NCBI GenBank assembly: GCA_015227615.1
Contig: JAALGZ010000018.1
Span: forward strand, 646,152 to 710,151
Length of the DNA stretch: 64,000 bases
Direction: 5' to 3'
Source: Labyrinthula sp. Ha
Taxonomy: Eukaryota > Sar > Bigyra > Labyrinthulida > Labyrinthulaceae
Positions within the stretch are counted from its first letter, which is position 1, and the number at the start of each line of letters is the position of its first letter. The notes below the pieces were generated by a model, which ran no database searches, was not told where the DNA came from, and saw only the letters and a program-made list of their open reading frames with translations. This document shows, piece after piece, positions 23,881 to 36,551 of the stretch. A program made the translations under genes and the position numbers.

Positions 23881-26167
23881 ATGGTAAAACCTGTATCTAA
23901 AATACCTGAAAACAAACCTGATGAGCTTGTTCCATACCTTAAATCTTCTTCCCCTTTCTACATAACCTCGAAGTTTGAGAAACGTAAAATTCTCAAAGCT
24001 GAAAAAGGAATTGGGTCCGATGAACCAACAACACTTATTTCTCTTCTGGAACAAGTTGTAGCACAACAAAAAGATAAAGTAGCATATTCTATAGAATGGC
24101 CAGAACCTTCTCTTCTTGAAGAAAACCAAGTTCCACCTCCTACTCCACTTGATAGTTGGAAACAGTGGACATATAAAGATACATTATATGATGTAAAACG
24201 AGCGGCAAAAAGTTTAATATCACTTGGTTTTAAGTCTAGAGATACTTGTTCCTTATATGGTTTTAATAATCCTTGTTGGGTGTTTGGTTCATTAGGAGCT
24301 ATATGTGCAGGTGGAATATTTAATGGTATGTATTCTACAGATAGTATTAAACAACTTATTTATAAATCAAAAGTATCTGGAACTACAATAGTTATTGTAG
24401 AAGAAGAAAAACATTTAAAAAATTTTGTTCAAGTATCTAAAGAATATTCTGGTTTAAAGTCTATTATTGTATGGAAAGAAGTAAAAGAGTTGAATAAATA
24501 TAGAAAAAAGAATTCAACTCTAACTATCTTAACTTGGGAAGAATTTCTCTCTAAAGGAGAACAGGTAAATGAAGAACAACTAATAGAAAGAATAGATAAT
24601 ATAAATCCAGAAGAATGTTGTGTTCTTGTATTTACAAGTGGAACAACAGGTAATCCAAAAGCTGTTATGCTTTCTCATGATAATATAACAACACAAATAA
24701 AAGGTTCAACACAACTAGTAGGAAAAACAGCACTTTCTAAGCCAGTTAGAATAATTTCATATCTTCCAATGTCTCATATAGCTGCTTTTACTATGGATAT
24801 TCTATCTGTAATAAGCATTCCATTAGCAAGTATTTTATTTTTATATTATTTTTAGTTTAGGTAATAAACCTTGTACAGTATATTTTTGTCGAAGTTATGA
24901 TCTTAAATATGGAAGTCTTCTTGCAAGATTAAAACAAGTTAAACCAACAATATTTTTTGCAGTTCCAAGAGTGTGGGAAAAGTTTCATGAAGCTATTATA
25001 GCAAAAGCACCTAAATCTGGACCCACTTCAAAAGTTTCAAAATGGGCGAAAAATAAAGTATTAAAGAGTCAAAAAAATAAACAACTTGGTAAAACAGGAA
25101 AAAATCCATTATTTATATCTTTTGCAAAATATATTATGCGTGCTGCTAGAAAAAAAATTGGGTTTGAAAATGTTGCTTTTGCAGCAAGTGGAGCAGCTGT
25201 ATTAAAAAAAGATACTTTTGAATTTTGGGCTTCTTTAGGAATATATATTTGTGAAGCATATGGAATGAGTGAGTAAAAATATTCAATAATTTATTATTTT
25301 TTTAGGTGTTCTGGAACTGCTACAACTACAACAAATATATATAGACAATGGGGTACTGTAGGACCAGCTATTAAAGGAACAGAAGTAAAAATACTTAAAC
25401 CATTTGAAGAAAACAAACAAGAATGTGAAAAAGTACCAAGTATTATATTTGAAAAAGCATATTCTTCAACTGCTTCTATTCCTGAAAAATATCATGGAGA
25501 AATATGTTATAGAGGAAGACATATCATGCTTGGTTATTGTGCAAATCCAGATCTTGGTATAGAACATGTAAAAGAATTAGAAAAAAAGAACTCTGAAACT
25601 ATTGACAAAGAAGGTTGGTTACATTCTGGAGATAAAGGTGTAATATCTGAAAAAGGTATGTTGAAGATTACAGGTAGATATAAAGAATTAATTATTGGAG
25701 CAGGTGGTGAAAATATTGCTCCAATACCAATAGAAGACGATTTCAAGGCTAAATGTTCTGCTTTATCTAATGTTGTTATGATTGGCGATGGAAGAAAGTT
25801 TAATGTTGCTCTAGTAACACTGAAATGTGTTGGGGCTACTGGAGAAAAACCAGGTACAAATGAACTTGCACCAGGTGCAGTAGATTATGGATCTTCTGGA
25901 GTTAAAACTGTAGAAGAAGCGTGTAATTCAGGAAAGTTTATAAAAGAAGTTGAGAAAGCTTTGGAGAAAACAAACTCGAACGGGGATGTGATTATCAACA
26001 ACACGTTTAAGATTCAAAAGTTTACTATTTTACCTTTAGATTTGAGTGTTGAAACAGGAGATTTCACCGTAACTCAAAAATTGAAACGAAGTGTAGTTAC
26101 TGAAAAATATAAAGATGTTATAGAAAAAATGTACCAATCTAAAGAAGTGTATGTTTCTTATCTTTAA
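23881..26167 (+). CDS. Long-chain acyl-CoA synthetase, bubblegum (ACSBG) type
   Basis: Three exons (23881-24829, 24861-25272, 25306-26167) encode 740 residues; the introns are 31 and 33 nt. The enzyme activates long-chain fatty acids to acyl-CoA through an acyl-AMP intermediate, using ATP and CoA. Seen motifs are the P-loop-like TSGTTGNPKAVML (about residue 252), LPMSHIAA, VPRVWEKFHEAI, the adenylate-binding region AYGMSECSGTAT created across intron 2, GWLHSGDKG, GRYKELIIGAGGENIAPIP and a C-terminal QKLKR. PMSHIAA, AGGEN.APIPIE and the overall length point to the bubblegum subfamily rather than ACSL. No clear peroxisomal targeting signal is seen. Intron 1 ends in two TTTAG acceptors 5 nt apart: the distal one keeps the frame, while the proximal one creates an immediate TAG stop. 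The gene stands alone, with deserts on both sides. Confidence 0.95.
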
Positions 26168-29100
26168 GACGAAGTATTTTAGTATTGCAATTTATTTTTA
26201 TTTATATAATGCTAAGGGAAATAAGTAAGTATTATATGAATACTATTTTGTTACATTCAGTTATCCTTAACTTTTTATTATTATGCTCGATAGTCTTGAC
26301 CTCGCTCTAGATTGCTCATTTGAAGCAAATGTTTCCATAGATCTATCTATTTAGCTTACAATTGAATAGAAGGTAAACGATTGTAAAAACACGATGGATT
26401 ATGCTAAGAAAACAAGAAAGATAAGTGTTGTAAAAAAGCATATAGATTATTTTTTGTTTCCTTTCAATCTCCAATTTTGCCTTATCGAGTGCATTGATCA
26501 GATCCTACGCTTGATCTTTTTATATAAATATATGTGACTTGAAATGTGACTTTGTAAGTGTAGAAGATGAGTATTAACGTACAAGTTAGACGTCAGAAAA
26601 ACAACGGACAAACCACCAGCATCCTTGTACACAATAAAAGTTATACTCATCAATAGAAATCATACTAAGAAAACCTGAAAACATATTTAAAATATTACAT
26701 AGTGTTGGCCAAAACAAGAAATATTTTAGTTATGCATCATAGCTAGAAACAGTTATACTAGCTGTTTTTCTTACTTTTCTCTCGATGGCAGCTTCCAAAT
26801 AAACGTTTCAAGCTTGAAGAGAATTAGAGTAGTAGGTACAATTTTGACTTATATGTTTTATTGCAGACAAGATTTGTGAACGCTTTATCTTAAACTAGAT
26901 GGAGTAACATTTAATAAAACATTAATTTATGTTCTTTCTACTTAAGTGATGTCACAATGTGTTGACTAAACTCTTCTTTCCATAACAGAAAGCTACCTTA
27001 TATATAGTTTAGAAATAAGTGATGGTTAAGGAGATACAAGACTGTAAACTACTATTATTAGTCACAAAAAAATATAATCTATAAGTTTTTACATGCTTAA
27101 GAAAAGTAGTTTTCTAAATGATGTGTAAAGTGAGAAAGTTTGAGATATTTTTCTAAAAACCACTATGGACAATCTTTCCGGATGGTTAAACCTACAGATT
27201 TTAAAGTTCAGATTATGAGGTAGACAATAGTACTTTTCTACATAAAACCAAACCATTTCTGAATAAAAGATAAAAACAAAGTTCTCTAAATTGATTTTTA
27301 AATAACTGCTAATCAGTGAGTCTGACAAAATGTGATTTTACTATATTTTTATCTATTTTGGGGAAACCCTGTCCTATCCAACTTGAGAATCATGGGAGGC
27401 CGTAGTTCTTAGGCTAAAACAATAAAGTAGAGGACTTTTGAATAAGAGACAGTTTTCTATCCCATGGGTTAATTATAGATGTATATTTACCTTTGTGTTC
27501 ACTTTCCAGGCTTGGCAGTGATAAAAATGAATAGGTGCTGTTTTTTACTGTATATCAAGTGTTGCATCAAAGCAAGAAAGGGTGTTTGATCAGTAATGAC
27601 CTCCTTGTAATACCGAAGGGTTTCCAACCTACGAGTATCTCCCCCAAAAAAAGACAAATATTGCAGTAATCTCAATTTCGACCTATATAGACTTTTTCCC
27701 GTAAAACATTGGAAAAATATCTTAATGGAGATCGGCCGCGGCAGCCCAACCCACAAAAACCAATGCACGTTTTTGCTGTAGTGTTTGACATTTCCACTTT
27801 CTCCTAGGTAAGAGAAGTAAAATGGGGCCCATATTCCATACTGGGATCTAATTTAAGATGATAAAGATAGGAATAACCACATCAAGTTAGTTGTCATAGA
27901 CTAAAACTTTTTTTAAGTTTGCGGTGTCCTGTAGTCTATGTTCCTGGTATAGTTCTTGCAAGTAAATATGGGGGAGGGTATTCTAATGCACATGATTAAC
28001 ATTTAGTTTAAAGCAAACCCAAATTGTAAAGCGAAAATTTTTGGCAAGTTTAAAGGGACGTAAGCATATGTAGTTTTTGTTTTGAGGCAGGAATTAAAAA
28101 TATAAAGTTATAATTCAGAAGTTTGAGAAAATCATTTTGTTTTGCTTATAAAACAGCCTATAATAACATCTTTGTTTATAACTTTATGGGGTGATTGTAT
28201 TATTTTTTTCTAGACCAAGCCTATGGAAACTATTTTTTTCTTAAGGTGAACATTCTTACTGTTTAGAATCTGATATAGTTTGCATAATAAGTTCATTCCG
28301 ATACACTACTTTAGCATTAGGCTTTGAATATCACTGTGCAGATTTCCTACTCACACATTGTCTTTCTGTATTCAGTTTTTATTCAGAAATCCAAATCTGA
28401 CTATGTCAGTTCTAACCACTAAGATTTTTTTCATAAACAGCAGGTATTATATTTACTTACGTTCATCATCAAGTTAACTTAGAGCAAATAAGCGGCATAC
28501 AGTTTGGCGTGTACTCAGTTAACTAGGGGGTTCATGATACTAAAGCAAAGAGGGTTAATAAAATTTTAGCCCACATTGTTTCTTAGAGTTGCTGTTACGT
28601 GGCCCAGTAATGGAGCTTATATCCTCGCTAAGAAGCCAAATTGTTTACTGTGGATTAGCCGATGGACATCATGGAATAAGTCTTACGTTAACCTGGATAA
28701 TCGGCTAGTTTTGTGCTATTTGACATGGTATATGAATGGTTATCATACATTTCTTTACCTTGTGCTGTTTTGATTCTAGTTTTTATTCAGTCAATTGTAT
28801 TAATTTATAACTTTGTAGTCTTTATGTGTTAATTCCATTACGAAACCTGGAGGGCACTATTTTCAAAACTTTTTACTCACTCTTGGGCCTGAGGTGGTAT
28901 TAATTTCTAATTACAATGAGCTTTTCCCAATTTTACCATATTTAACAGAAAACTTATTAGGTTCTCCTCTTTAGATACTTCACTTATTCTTTAGCTTATT
29001 TACGCAAAATTGTATGGAATGATTTAACTGTATCTATGCGAGTTATACAAAATACTGTTACTGTTTAAGAGCTGTAAGAATAAAGGGTGGTCTTTGAAAT

Positions 29101-32100
29101 ATACCAACGAAGTAAGCCTTAAGACATTGAGATCGATCCAAGACATAACATGCAGTATTATTAATAACTAATAGCTTATAGAACATATTGTAGAAGTAGA
29201 ATAACATCACCACCCTTGGTATCGAGAGCTCAGTTACATGTACAACAAATGAGTGCTTACCACAAATAACTATATGGCTTCCTCGCACAACAAGGACATC
29301 TCACCAAACCATAGTTAGACGTGCAAGGAACAAAAAAGAAAATACAAGAACACCTCAAAGATTCTACTCGTCACATGAAGTGGGGAAGCGATGTTCAAAA
29401 AGTTTATAGGAGATAATGTTACTATTCAAGTATTTGTCTTTTGCCCAATAGCAAATGGGTTAGAGAAGAACGGAGTCAGAGACAAGTATATATTTATTCC
29501 AGGCGGGTGGTACTACCTTCCTAGTTATCTTCTCTTTCAAATTAAAATATCTACTTTTCATCATAATTAAGTCAAGATATTCTCGATCAATCTTTTGCAA
29601 TATATATTGAAAGTAAACTATGTCACTTAAAAACTATTTCGTTATACTTGGTACAACTAGACTCGTGGAATAATTGTGAGTCTAGGAGAACATACCGTAC
29701 ATACGAATATGTAATACCTAGTGCAAATATGGAAAAACTCATTGAACTAAGCGGAGTATGAAGACCGGGGTGAGTTTTATTCAGCTAAAAATACTTATAT
29801 ATAGTAAATATTAATGGAGACAATTACTTTTTATATCATTCATTATTTTCTTTATTCATTTTTATTGTACTTGTTGAAGAAGAAGACAAATTTCAATGGC
29901 AAAGAGGGAGAGTTTCAAGGTTACCTAAGTTGACCTATGAGAAAAGGTAAAATGAGCGATGAAAGCAAACCATAGTATTCAATGTCTAATTTGTGGAAAA
30001 ATTATACCTAGTTTTGATTTGTCTTTTCCTGTCCTGTCGTGTTTTCACATGACATATATTACATTAGCTGCGACAAGAATGCTGTCATTTTTGAAGTTTT
30101 CTGCTTATGAAAGTCTTAGTAGGTTGGTCATATCTGGGCAGGAATTATTATTTGCTGAGATAAAAAAATAGATTAAAAAATACTTACAGTGTTTTTTTAC
30201 CTAAATTAAGCTTGTCGGTAATTGACAGGGGTTAAAAATAGCGTCTTAAGTTCGTGTATAGATTTTTCTCTCAGCAGAAGAGAACTATTGTTAGAACTAT
30301 TTTTCTTAGCAAGTTTTCGTCGTATCAGAACGTTAGGACATGATATTAGCTGCATCAGTGTAGCTGGAGAGATTATACTTGTACATGGAAAACCCTGGAA
30401 TTCAAAAAAAAAATAATTATGCACCTCAGTTAACTCTAGGGGGAGAGATCTGAAGCTCCTTTTCTACTTATCCAGACGTTGTTTGTACCCAGCGCAGAAA
30501 ATTTAATAAGAACTAACCTGGATTTCTCTAGTTGCTAGAGGCACCAATAGTAGCCATGTATTTCTGACATCAATTAGCCTTCCACCATGGATGATCTTTA
30601 TATTTTATAAAAGGGAGGAATCTCCAATAATTTTTCTATGCAGTTCTTAATGATTGGTTTTTCTATAAGAATAACATAGTGGTAAACTTAAGTCTTGTAA
30701 GATAATCATGTTTGCATAATTTTTGTTGGAAACATATTTCTTCATTGAAATTTCTAAGAGGCAACCTGAAAGCTGAGATACCAGTTTACTCCTAGTCTCA
30801 TACTGACTTACTTTCATCTAATCCATCTCACGCAAATTGAATAGAGCAGCAGTTTGTATATTCTTGGAAACTTAAACCAGTGAGTCTGCTATAAGATTCT
30901 GATTCCGAAAGTACATTGTTCCCAAAAAACATGTTGCAAGATGATGGGGATGAGTTACTCAAGTGCGCTAACTGGTATTTGAAATGTCTCTCACTAAGAA
31001 TAGTTAAGATCAACATAATGGACATGTGCGTTGAAGGCTGGTTCCTTGTTCTTTTTTTCAAACATGAGGTATTGCATAGTTGAATTTTATTTGTTGGTAA
31101 CATAGCTATCAAGTCTTTTAGTTGGATGTAACTGTTGTATATTCATGGGCAATAGTTAGATATGGGAAACGTCTTAGAGGTTTTCTTCGCTTTCCTCTAA
31201 GTAGCGTTATATAGATAAAAGTCACAGAGTCGATATATATTGTATTGCTTCCCTAAGGGAGGCAACCCTACTTAAAGCTTCACAAGATAAAAATACATAC
31301 TTTTCTTCAAAAACACTAGCCATCAATAGATATGTTTTTTGAGAGCCAATAAATAGAAACACCCTTGGAGAGTGGGGGCTATCTTCAAAATTTGGTAATA
31401 AGAACTGTGGAAGCAGTCACTATAGGTTTTTAACTAAAATCAAATAGGCTGCCACTCGAAGGCGGTACCTATATTGACACTTTAATGAATTTGACACACG
31501 TTCCTCAAATCTGAAATGTTCTAGATAACGGAAAAAACCTATATGAAGTCGGTTTTGTGAACTTTTCAGCCTTTTCCAATAAAATATCTGCAGAATTAGT
31601 TGGCAGTTAACAATAACAACCCCGCAGAATGAAATGAACAAATAGTAACAATAAAACTTGAACCATATGTGCCTGTAGAACTGCAGTTGCAGGAACTGAT
31701 TTTTCACAACCAATTTAATTGTATTACCGGTAAAATATCTAAAACAGTTAATGATACAAGCTGAGAACCTTTTCTCTTGAATTAGAACTACAGCGGCAAA
31801 CTATGACGAGAGTCTAGTAAAAAGATCAACACTTATTAAACTAAGCCCATTTTATGCAAAGCAAGCCAAGTGGTTTCCAGCTATTAAGCAAAGGTTCTAA
31901 AATCTGGTTCAATGAGCTGAAAGTATAATTACTTCATGAACAAAATTGTTTAGTTGCCAAAAGTTAACTCTTACTATTATTTTTTTCCTTTTTGTAATCC
32001 ATAAATACTACCCATGAAGTTGTAACATTTTGTTCTTAGGAAATATATCATAAAAATCTTCTAACAGTTGTACTTATAATTAAGAATTTAACTTTTATAT

Positions 32101-32240
32101 ATTTTGTATTCTAATCTTTTGATAAGATAAAGTTAAGGAATTGATTTTTTTCTATTACTCGTGTTATGCTTTTAATAATTATATTATTTCTGTAGTAATA
32201 TGGGCATAATATTACGAATTTCTGTTTTTATTAGAAATCT
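26168..32240. other. Gene-free stretch (6.1 kb)
   Basis: Only short, random-looking frames occur, for example around 27.5-27.8 kb and 30.0-30.4 kb; none matches a known family or extends through small introns. A near-palindrome sits at 31245-31265. The last 150 bp before the transhydrogenase gene are very AT-rich and presumably hold its promoter. No RNA genes or mobile-element genes were recognised. Confidence 0.55.
31245..31265. repeat. 21-bp near-perfect palindrome
   Basis: The arms TTGCTTCCCT and AGGGAGGCAA pair at nine of ten positions (one G-T wobble) around a single central base. It lies about 1 kb upstream of the transhydrogenase start. No function is known. It may be a protein-binding site or chance. 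Confidence 0.3.
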
Positions 32241-35200
32241 ATGAGAAATTTCAGCAGGGCCTTTTCTGGCAAAGTCAAGGAACTAAATCTGAAGAGAATG
32301 AAACTTGCTCAAAACTATCTTCCTTACCTTGGAAAAGGATCTATATATATTTCAAAACGATACCTTTCAGCACATATTGTCATATTAAATGAGGTGAATG
32401 GCATGGAAAAAAGAGTAGCTGTTGTTCCTGAACATGTAGAAAAGCTACGTTCAAAGGACTTTACAGTTTCTGTTGCCAGTGGTGCTGGAGTACAAGCTGG
32501 ATATTCTGATGAAGCATATAAAACAGCTGGAGCTAACATAGTATCAAATAATTCAGACATTTCTCTTTCTGCTTCTGACTACAAGAATATTATTGTTCCT
32601 TCTCTATCACCTATAGAACAAGTAGACTTCCTTGAGACAGACAAAACCCTTTCCTTTATATCTCAATATGGTTTTTCTTCTAAAGATTCTGTTCTTCAAA
32701 AATACTCATCTTTTCCACACTTAAATGTTATAAATCTAAACCAATTACTTCGAACTCTCTCCAGAGGACAAAACTATGATGTCATGAGTTCACAAGCTAA
32801 CCTTGCTGGATATCGAGGTGTCTTAGAAGCTTCTTTTCTGTTGGATAGACCTTTTTCTGCTATGAGTACAGCTGCTGGTAGAGTAGCTCCAGCAAATGTA
32901 CTTATTGTTGGAAGTGGTGTAGCTGGTTTAGCTGCAATACAAACAGCCAAGGCACTAGGAGGAGTTGTTAAAGCTTTCGATGTGAGATCTGCTGCAAAAG
33001 AACAAGTGGAGGCCATGGGTGCACAATTTTTGGATTTTCAAAAAGCAAGCGGAGAAGGTTCTGGTGGATATGCTAAGGAAATGGGTGCTGACTGGTTAAT
33101 TCAAGCACAGGATTTTCTTGCCCCTCATGTATCCAAGTCTAATGTTATTGTTACTACTGCTCAAGTTCCAAATAAACCTGCCCCAAAGCTTCTAACTAAA
33201 GCTATGTTTGAATCTACCCCTGAACAATGTGTTGTAGTAGATTTAGCCGCGTCTACTGGAGGTAATGCAGAGTTTACTAAATTGGACACTGTAGAAGATT
33301 ATAATGGAACCAAAGTTATTGGATATTCTCTTTCTAGTATGGCTTCAAGAATACCAGGTACGAGTTCGAAGTTATATTCGGGAAATGTAACTAATCTTAT
33401 TCTTGATATGGCAAAGGAAGGAGAATTTGTAGTGGATGAGCATGATATCGCTGTTAGTTCTATGCTAATGGTCAAGGATTCTAAAGTCTCTGCTGATTTT
33501 ATTCCTCCTGCAGATCCGACTCCAAAAAGGGTTGAAGGAATTGAGAAACTTCCGCCAACTGAGGATGAAATTAAGTCTAACACCTTTAGGCAGGCTGGTA
33601 TGCTGGGTTTAATGGGTATCGGTGGTGTTACGGCGGCTAGTGCAGTTCCCTCTATGGGGTTACTTAGTTCATTTGTATTGAGCACTTACTTGGGAAGTCT
33701 CTCGGTAAGAGGTGTAGCTCATGCTCTTCATAGTCCTCTCATGAGTATAACAAACGCAATTAGTGGTATGACTGTTGTGGGTGGACTACTTCAGCTCCCT
33801 GCTTCTACGTCACCTGCAACAGCATCTCTTGCTTTAGGCGCTATCGGATTAAGTGCAGTCAACTTGAGTGGAGGATTCTTAGTTACAAAGAAGATGTTGG
33901 ACATGTTCAAGAGAAAGGATGATGCCCCTGAATTTTTTCAGTACTACTTGCTACCCCCAGCAGCAGTTGGTGGCACTTATCTTGCTGGCCTTGGGTTTGG
34001 TCTTGATCTAACACCGAGTATTGCACTCGCATCAGGTGTTGGTTGCATAGCAGGAATTGGTCTTATGTCCAACCAGCAAACTTCTAGAATGGCTCACTAT
34101 GTTGCCCTTGGTGGAGTAGGTCTTGGTCTAACTGGTACTCTTGTTCAAATGGGACACATCTCTGCACTACAAGGTGGTGGTCTTGTTGGAAGCCTTGGTA
34201 TTGGTGCAATTGCAGGACAATATATTGCGAATAGAGTGGGTCCAACTCAGCTTCCTCAAGCTGTGGCTGGATTCCACTCCTTAGTTGGAGTTGCTGCTCT
34301 ATCTACTGCAGTGAACGATTTTATGCTTCATGGATCAGAAGGATCCATGTTTCATTCCAGTTCCCTCTTCATGGGTGCTTGGTTAGGTGGAATGACAGCG
34401 ACTGGTAGTGTTGTTGCTTGTGGAAAATTAGCTGAATGGAACTGGATGCCAAGCAAACCACTCGCCCTTCCCGGTAGAGATATGATGAACGTTGGTATGG
34501 GACTTGGCTCAGCTGCTTCGTTGGCTGGTTTTGTTACCACCAAAGATCCAAGTGTAGCTGCTGCATGTCTAGGAACTGGAAGTGCTCTTTCTGGACTTCT
34601 TGGTTTACACATGACTGCAAGTATTGGTGGGGCAGATATGCCTGTTGTTATCACCCTGCTGAACAGTTATTCTGGTTGGGCTTTGTGCGCAGAAGGGTTT
34701 ATTCTTGACCAACCTTTGTTAACCATAGTGGGTGCTTTGATTGGTAGTTCTGGAGCCTTCTTGACCAAGATTATGTGCGACGGTATGAATAGAAGTCTAC
34801 CTAACGTAATCCTTGGGGGTTTTGGCTCTGATGCAGGTGCTATATCTGCTCCTGGTGAGGATCACCTACCCCATACAGAAGTGTCTGTAGATACAACTGC
34901 AGAAATCTTAAAGGCTGCTGATAAAATATGTATAATTCCTGGATATGGACTCGCTGTTGCACAAGCTCAGAAAGATCTAGCAAGCATTGCACTTGAACTT
35001 GCTAACCAGGGAAAAACTGTGCAGTTTGCAGTTCACCCAGTGGCTGGCAGAATGCCAGGGCAGCTCAATGTTCTTCTTGCTGAAGCTGGCGTTCCATACG
35101 ACATGGTATTTGAGCTAGAAGATGTGAACCCAAACATGGAAGAGGTAGATGTATGTTTGGTAGTTGGTGCAAATGATACTATTAATTCTGCAGCTGTAGA

Positions 35201-35396
35201 TGATCCTAATAGTGCAATAGCAGGTATGCCAGTAATCGAAGTCTGGAGGGCAAAGAACGTAATTGTTTCGAAGAGATCGGTAGCTTCTGGATATGCAGGT
35301 GTAGATAACCCAGTATTTTATAAACAGAATACAGATATGCTCTTAGGAAGTGCAAGTGATACTTGTGCAAAACTTAGAGTCGCAGTTTCTGAATAA
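32241..35396 (+). CDS. NNT: Proton-translocating NAD(P) transhydrogenase, single chain
   Basis: An intronless 1051-residue protein. It transfers hydride from NADH to NADP+ driven by proton return across the mitochondrial inner membrane, supplying NADPH for biosynthesis and redox defence. The first ~43 residues are Arg/Lys-rich without acidic clusters, fitting a mitochondrial targeting peptide. Domain dI (about 45-400) has the RG.NYD...SQANLAGYRG region (about 175-193), GSGVAGLAA (about 224-232) for NAD binding and GEGSGGYAKEMG. Domain dII (about 450-840) is a series of Gly/Ala/Leu-rich membrane helices. Domain dIII (about 860-1051) has PGYGLAVAQAQ (about 899), GRMPGQLNVLLAEA and GANDTINSAA for NADP. 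The order dI-dII-dIII is the animal type, not the permuted type reported for Entamoeba and Eimeria. It converges on the thioesterase gene, 48 bp away. Confidence 0.97.
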   Translation: MRNFSRAFSGKVKELNLKRMKLAQNYLPYLGKGSIYISKRYLSAHIVILNEVNGMEKRVAVVPEHVEKLRSKDFTVSVASGAGVQAGYSDEAYKTAGANIVSNNSDISLSASDYKNIIVPSLSPIEQVDFLETDKTLSFISQYGFSSKDSVLQKYSSFPHLNVINLNQLLRTLSRGQNYDVMSSQANLAGYRGVLEASFLLDRPFSAMSTAAGRVAPANVLIVGSGVAGLAAIQTAKALGGVVKAFDVRSAAKEQVEAMGAQFLDFQKASGEGSGGYAKEMGADWLIQAQDFLAPHVSKSNVIVTTAQVPNKPAPKLLTKAMFESTPEQCVVVDLAASTGGNAEFTKLDTVEDYNGTKVIGYSLSSMASRIPGTSSKLYSGNVTNLILDMAKEGEFVVDEHDIAVSSMLMVKDSKVSADFIPPADPTPKRVEGIEKLPPTEDEIKSNTFRQAGMLGLMGIGGVTAASAVPSMGLLSSFVLSTYLGSLSVRGVAHALHSPLMSITNAISGMTVVGGLLQLPASTSPATASLALGAIGLSAVNLSGGFLVTKKMLDMFKRKDDAPEFFQYYLLPPAAVGGTYLAGLGFGLDLTPSIALASGVGCIAGIGLMSNQQTSRMAHYVALGGVGLGLTGTLVQMGHISALQGGGLVGSLGIGAIAGQYIANRVGPTQLPQAVAGFHSLVGVAALSTAVNDFMLHGSEGSMFHSSSLFMGAWLGGMTATGSVVACGKLAEWNWMPSKPLALPGRDMMNVGMGLGSAASLAGFVTTKDPSVAAACLGTGSALSGLLGLHMTASIGGADMPVVITLLNSYSGWALCAEGFILDQPLLTIVGALIGSSGAFLTKIMCDGMNRSLPNVILGGFGSDAGAISAPGEDHLPHTEVSVDTTAEILKAADKICIIPGYGLAVAQAQKDLASIALELANQGKTVQFAVHPVAGRMPGQLNVLLAEAGVPYDMVFELEDVNPNMEEVDVCLVVGANDTINSAAVDDPNSAIAGMPVIEVWRAKNVIVSKRSVASGYAGVDNPVFYKQNTDMLLGSASDTCAKLRVAVSE

Positions 35397-35444
35397 CCGA
35401 AGAAACTAAATAAATATATTTAATACGAAGTTGATCCCCTTTGT

Positions 35445-36473
35445 TTATAGTTTTCCTAATGTATCCTCTCTCAACCGTAATACACCTTCCTGTGCAACTG
35501 TTACTGCAAGAGTCCCATCTTGTCTAAATACTTTTCCAAAGCATAATGCTCTTCCATTTGCAGTTCTCACAGCTTCAGTTTCGTATAAACACCATTCGTT
35601 TAATTGAACATCAGAATGAAACCACATGGAGTGATCTCTTGTTGCAATCATACTTACAGAAGTCATATTAATATTATCACCAGAAGCAGCAGTTCCTAAA
35701 AGAAACATATCAGAAACATATGCTAATATAGCTTTTTGTGTTGTTGCTTCTAAATCATCCGCTCTAAGAACGTGTTTTATTCTAAACCATACTTGTCTTT
35801 TTGGTTCAGTTGTATACTTTGGAAAACCAGGTGGCCTTAATTTAAGCATATCTTTATATATTTTACTATCTTTAGAAGCATATTTAGATAATAAATCTGA
35901 TACTTGAATAAACCTAAACTCCATAGGAGACTTTTTTTCTTCAATTGCATTTGCTTCAAAATATTGTTTTATTGGTCCTTCTGTTCGTGGATCCTTTTCA
36001 GCAAGAAAAGTAAAATATTCAGAAGCAGAAATACATGTTTCAGGTAAAGGAACAATTGGCATAATATGATGAAGTTTCAATGAAGAAAACTCTTCTTTTT
36101 GAAAAGAGTTTGTTTGAATAAAAATAGGTTCACTATTTTGTTGTGCAATAACCAAACGACTTGAAAAAGAATATCCATCTCTCAACTTAAGAACGATATA
36201 AATAATATTTGAATCAATTTTTCCACCTCTAAGAAAATAACAGTGTGTAGAATGAAGTTTTTTTTCAAAAGGTACTGTTGCCGAAGCTGCAGCAATAGCT
36301 TGTCCTATAACTTGTCCACCATAAACACTTCTTGCTTGACTTGGTCTCCAAAGTGCTTCTTTTGGTGCTAAGAATAAATTATCATCTAATTTTTGTAATT
36401 TTATTTCTGTAAATACTTTTGGTGGACTTAAAGGTGATCCTACTTTTCTTAATGAGAAATTATTTTCTTTCAT
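35445..36473 (-). CDS. Acyl-CoA thioesterase II (TesB/ACOT8 family)
   Basis: An intronless 342-residue double-hotdog thioesterase that hydrolyses acyl-CoA to free fatty acid and CoA, typically in peroxisomes in eukaryotes. The N-terminal hotdog shows SVYGGQVIGQA and HSTHCYFLRGG. The C-terminal hotdog shows ATRDHSMWFH, LNEWCLYETE and VTVAQEGVLR. The three catalytic residues known from E. coli TesB (D204, T228, Q278) correspond to Asp255, Thr278 and Gln328, all present. The protein ends in GKL, one residue away from the canonical peroxisomal PTS1 (SKL), so peroxisomal import is possible but unproven. It lies 48 bp from the convergent transhydrogenase gene and 78 bp after the same-strand membrane-protein gene. 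Acyl-CoA synthetase lies 9 kb away, but no co-regulation is implied. Confidence 0.94.
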   Translation of the reverse strand: MKENNFSLRKVGSPLSPPKVFTEIKLQKLDDNLFLAPKEALWRPSQARSVYGGQVIGQAIAAASATVPFEKKLHSTHCYFLRGGKIDSNIIYIVLKLRDGYSFSSRLVIAQQNSEPIFIQTNSFQKEEFSSLKLHHIMPIVPLPETCISASEYFTFLAEKDPRTEGPIKQYFEANAIEEKKSPMEFRFIQVSDLLSKYASKDSKIYKDMLKLRPPGFPKYTTEPKRQVWFRIKHVLRADDLEATTQKAILAYVSDMFLLGTAASGDNINMTSVSMIATRDHSMWFHSDVQLNEWCLYETEAVRTANGRALCFGKVFRQDGTLAVTVAQEGVLRLREDTLGKL

Positions 36474-36551
36474 TTTTTTATTTTAGTCCGACTAGATAAT
36501 TCCGATAAACAAAAAAAAATTAAAATGTTAACTATCAATAATTATTCAATC

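Noticed and set aside
27499-27768. 89-codon minus frame with Arg/Leu-rich stretch, considered as a retrotransposon remnant
   Set aside because: No catalytic motif of reverse transcriptase, RNase H or integrase is visible and the neighbouring sequence gives no extension.
29959-30424. Plus-strand frame with a C-x2-C pair and overlapping frames on both strands
   Set aside because: Only one Cys pair, no second pair at zinc-finger spacing, and frames that overlap each other on opposite strands suggest chance.
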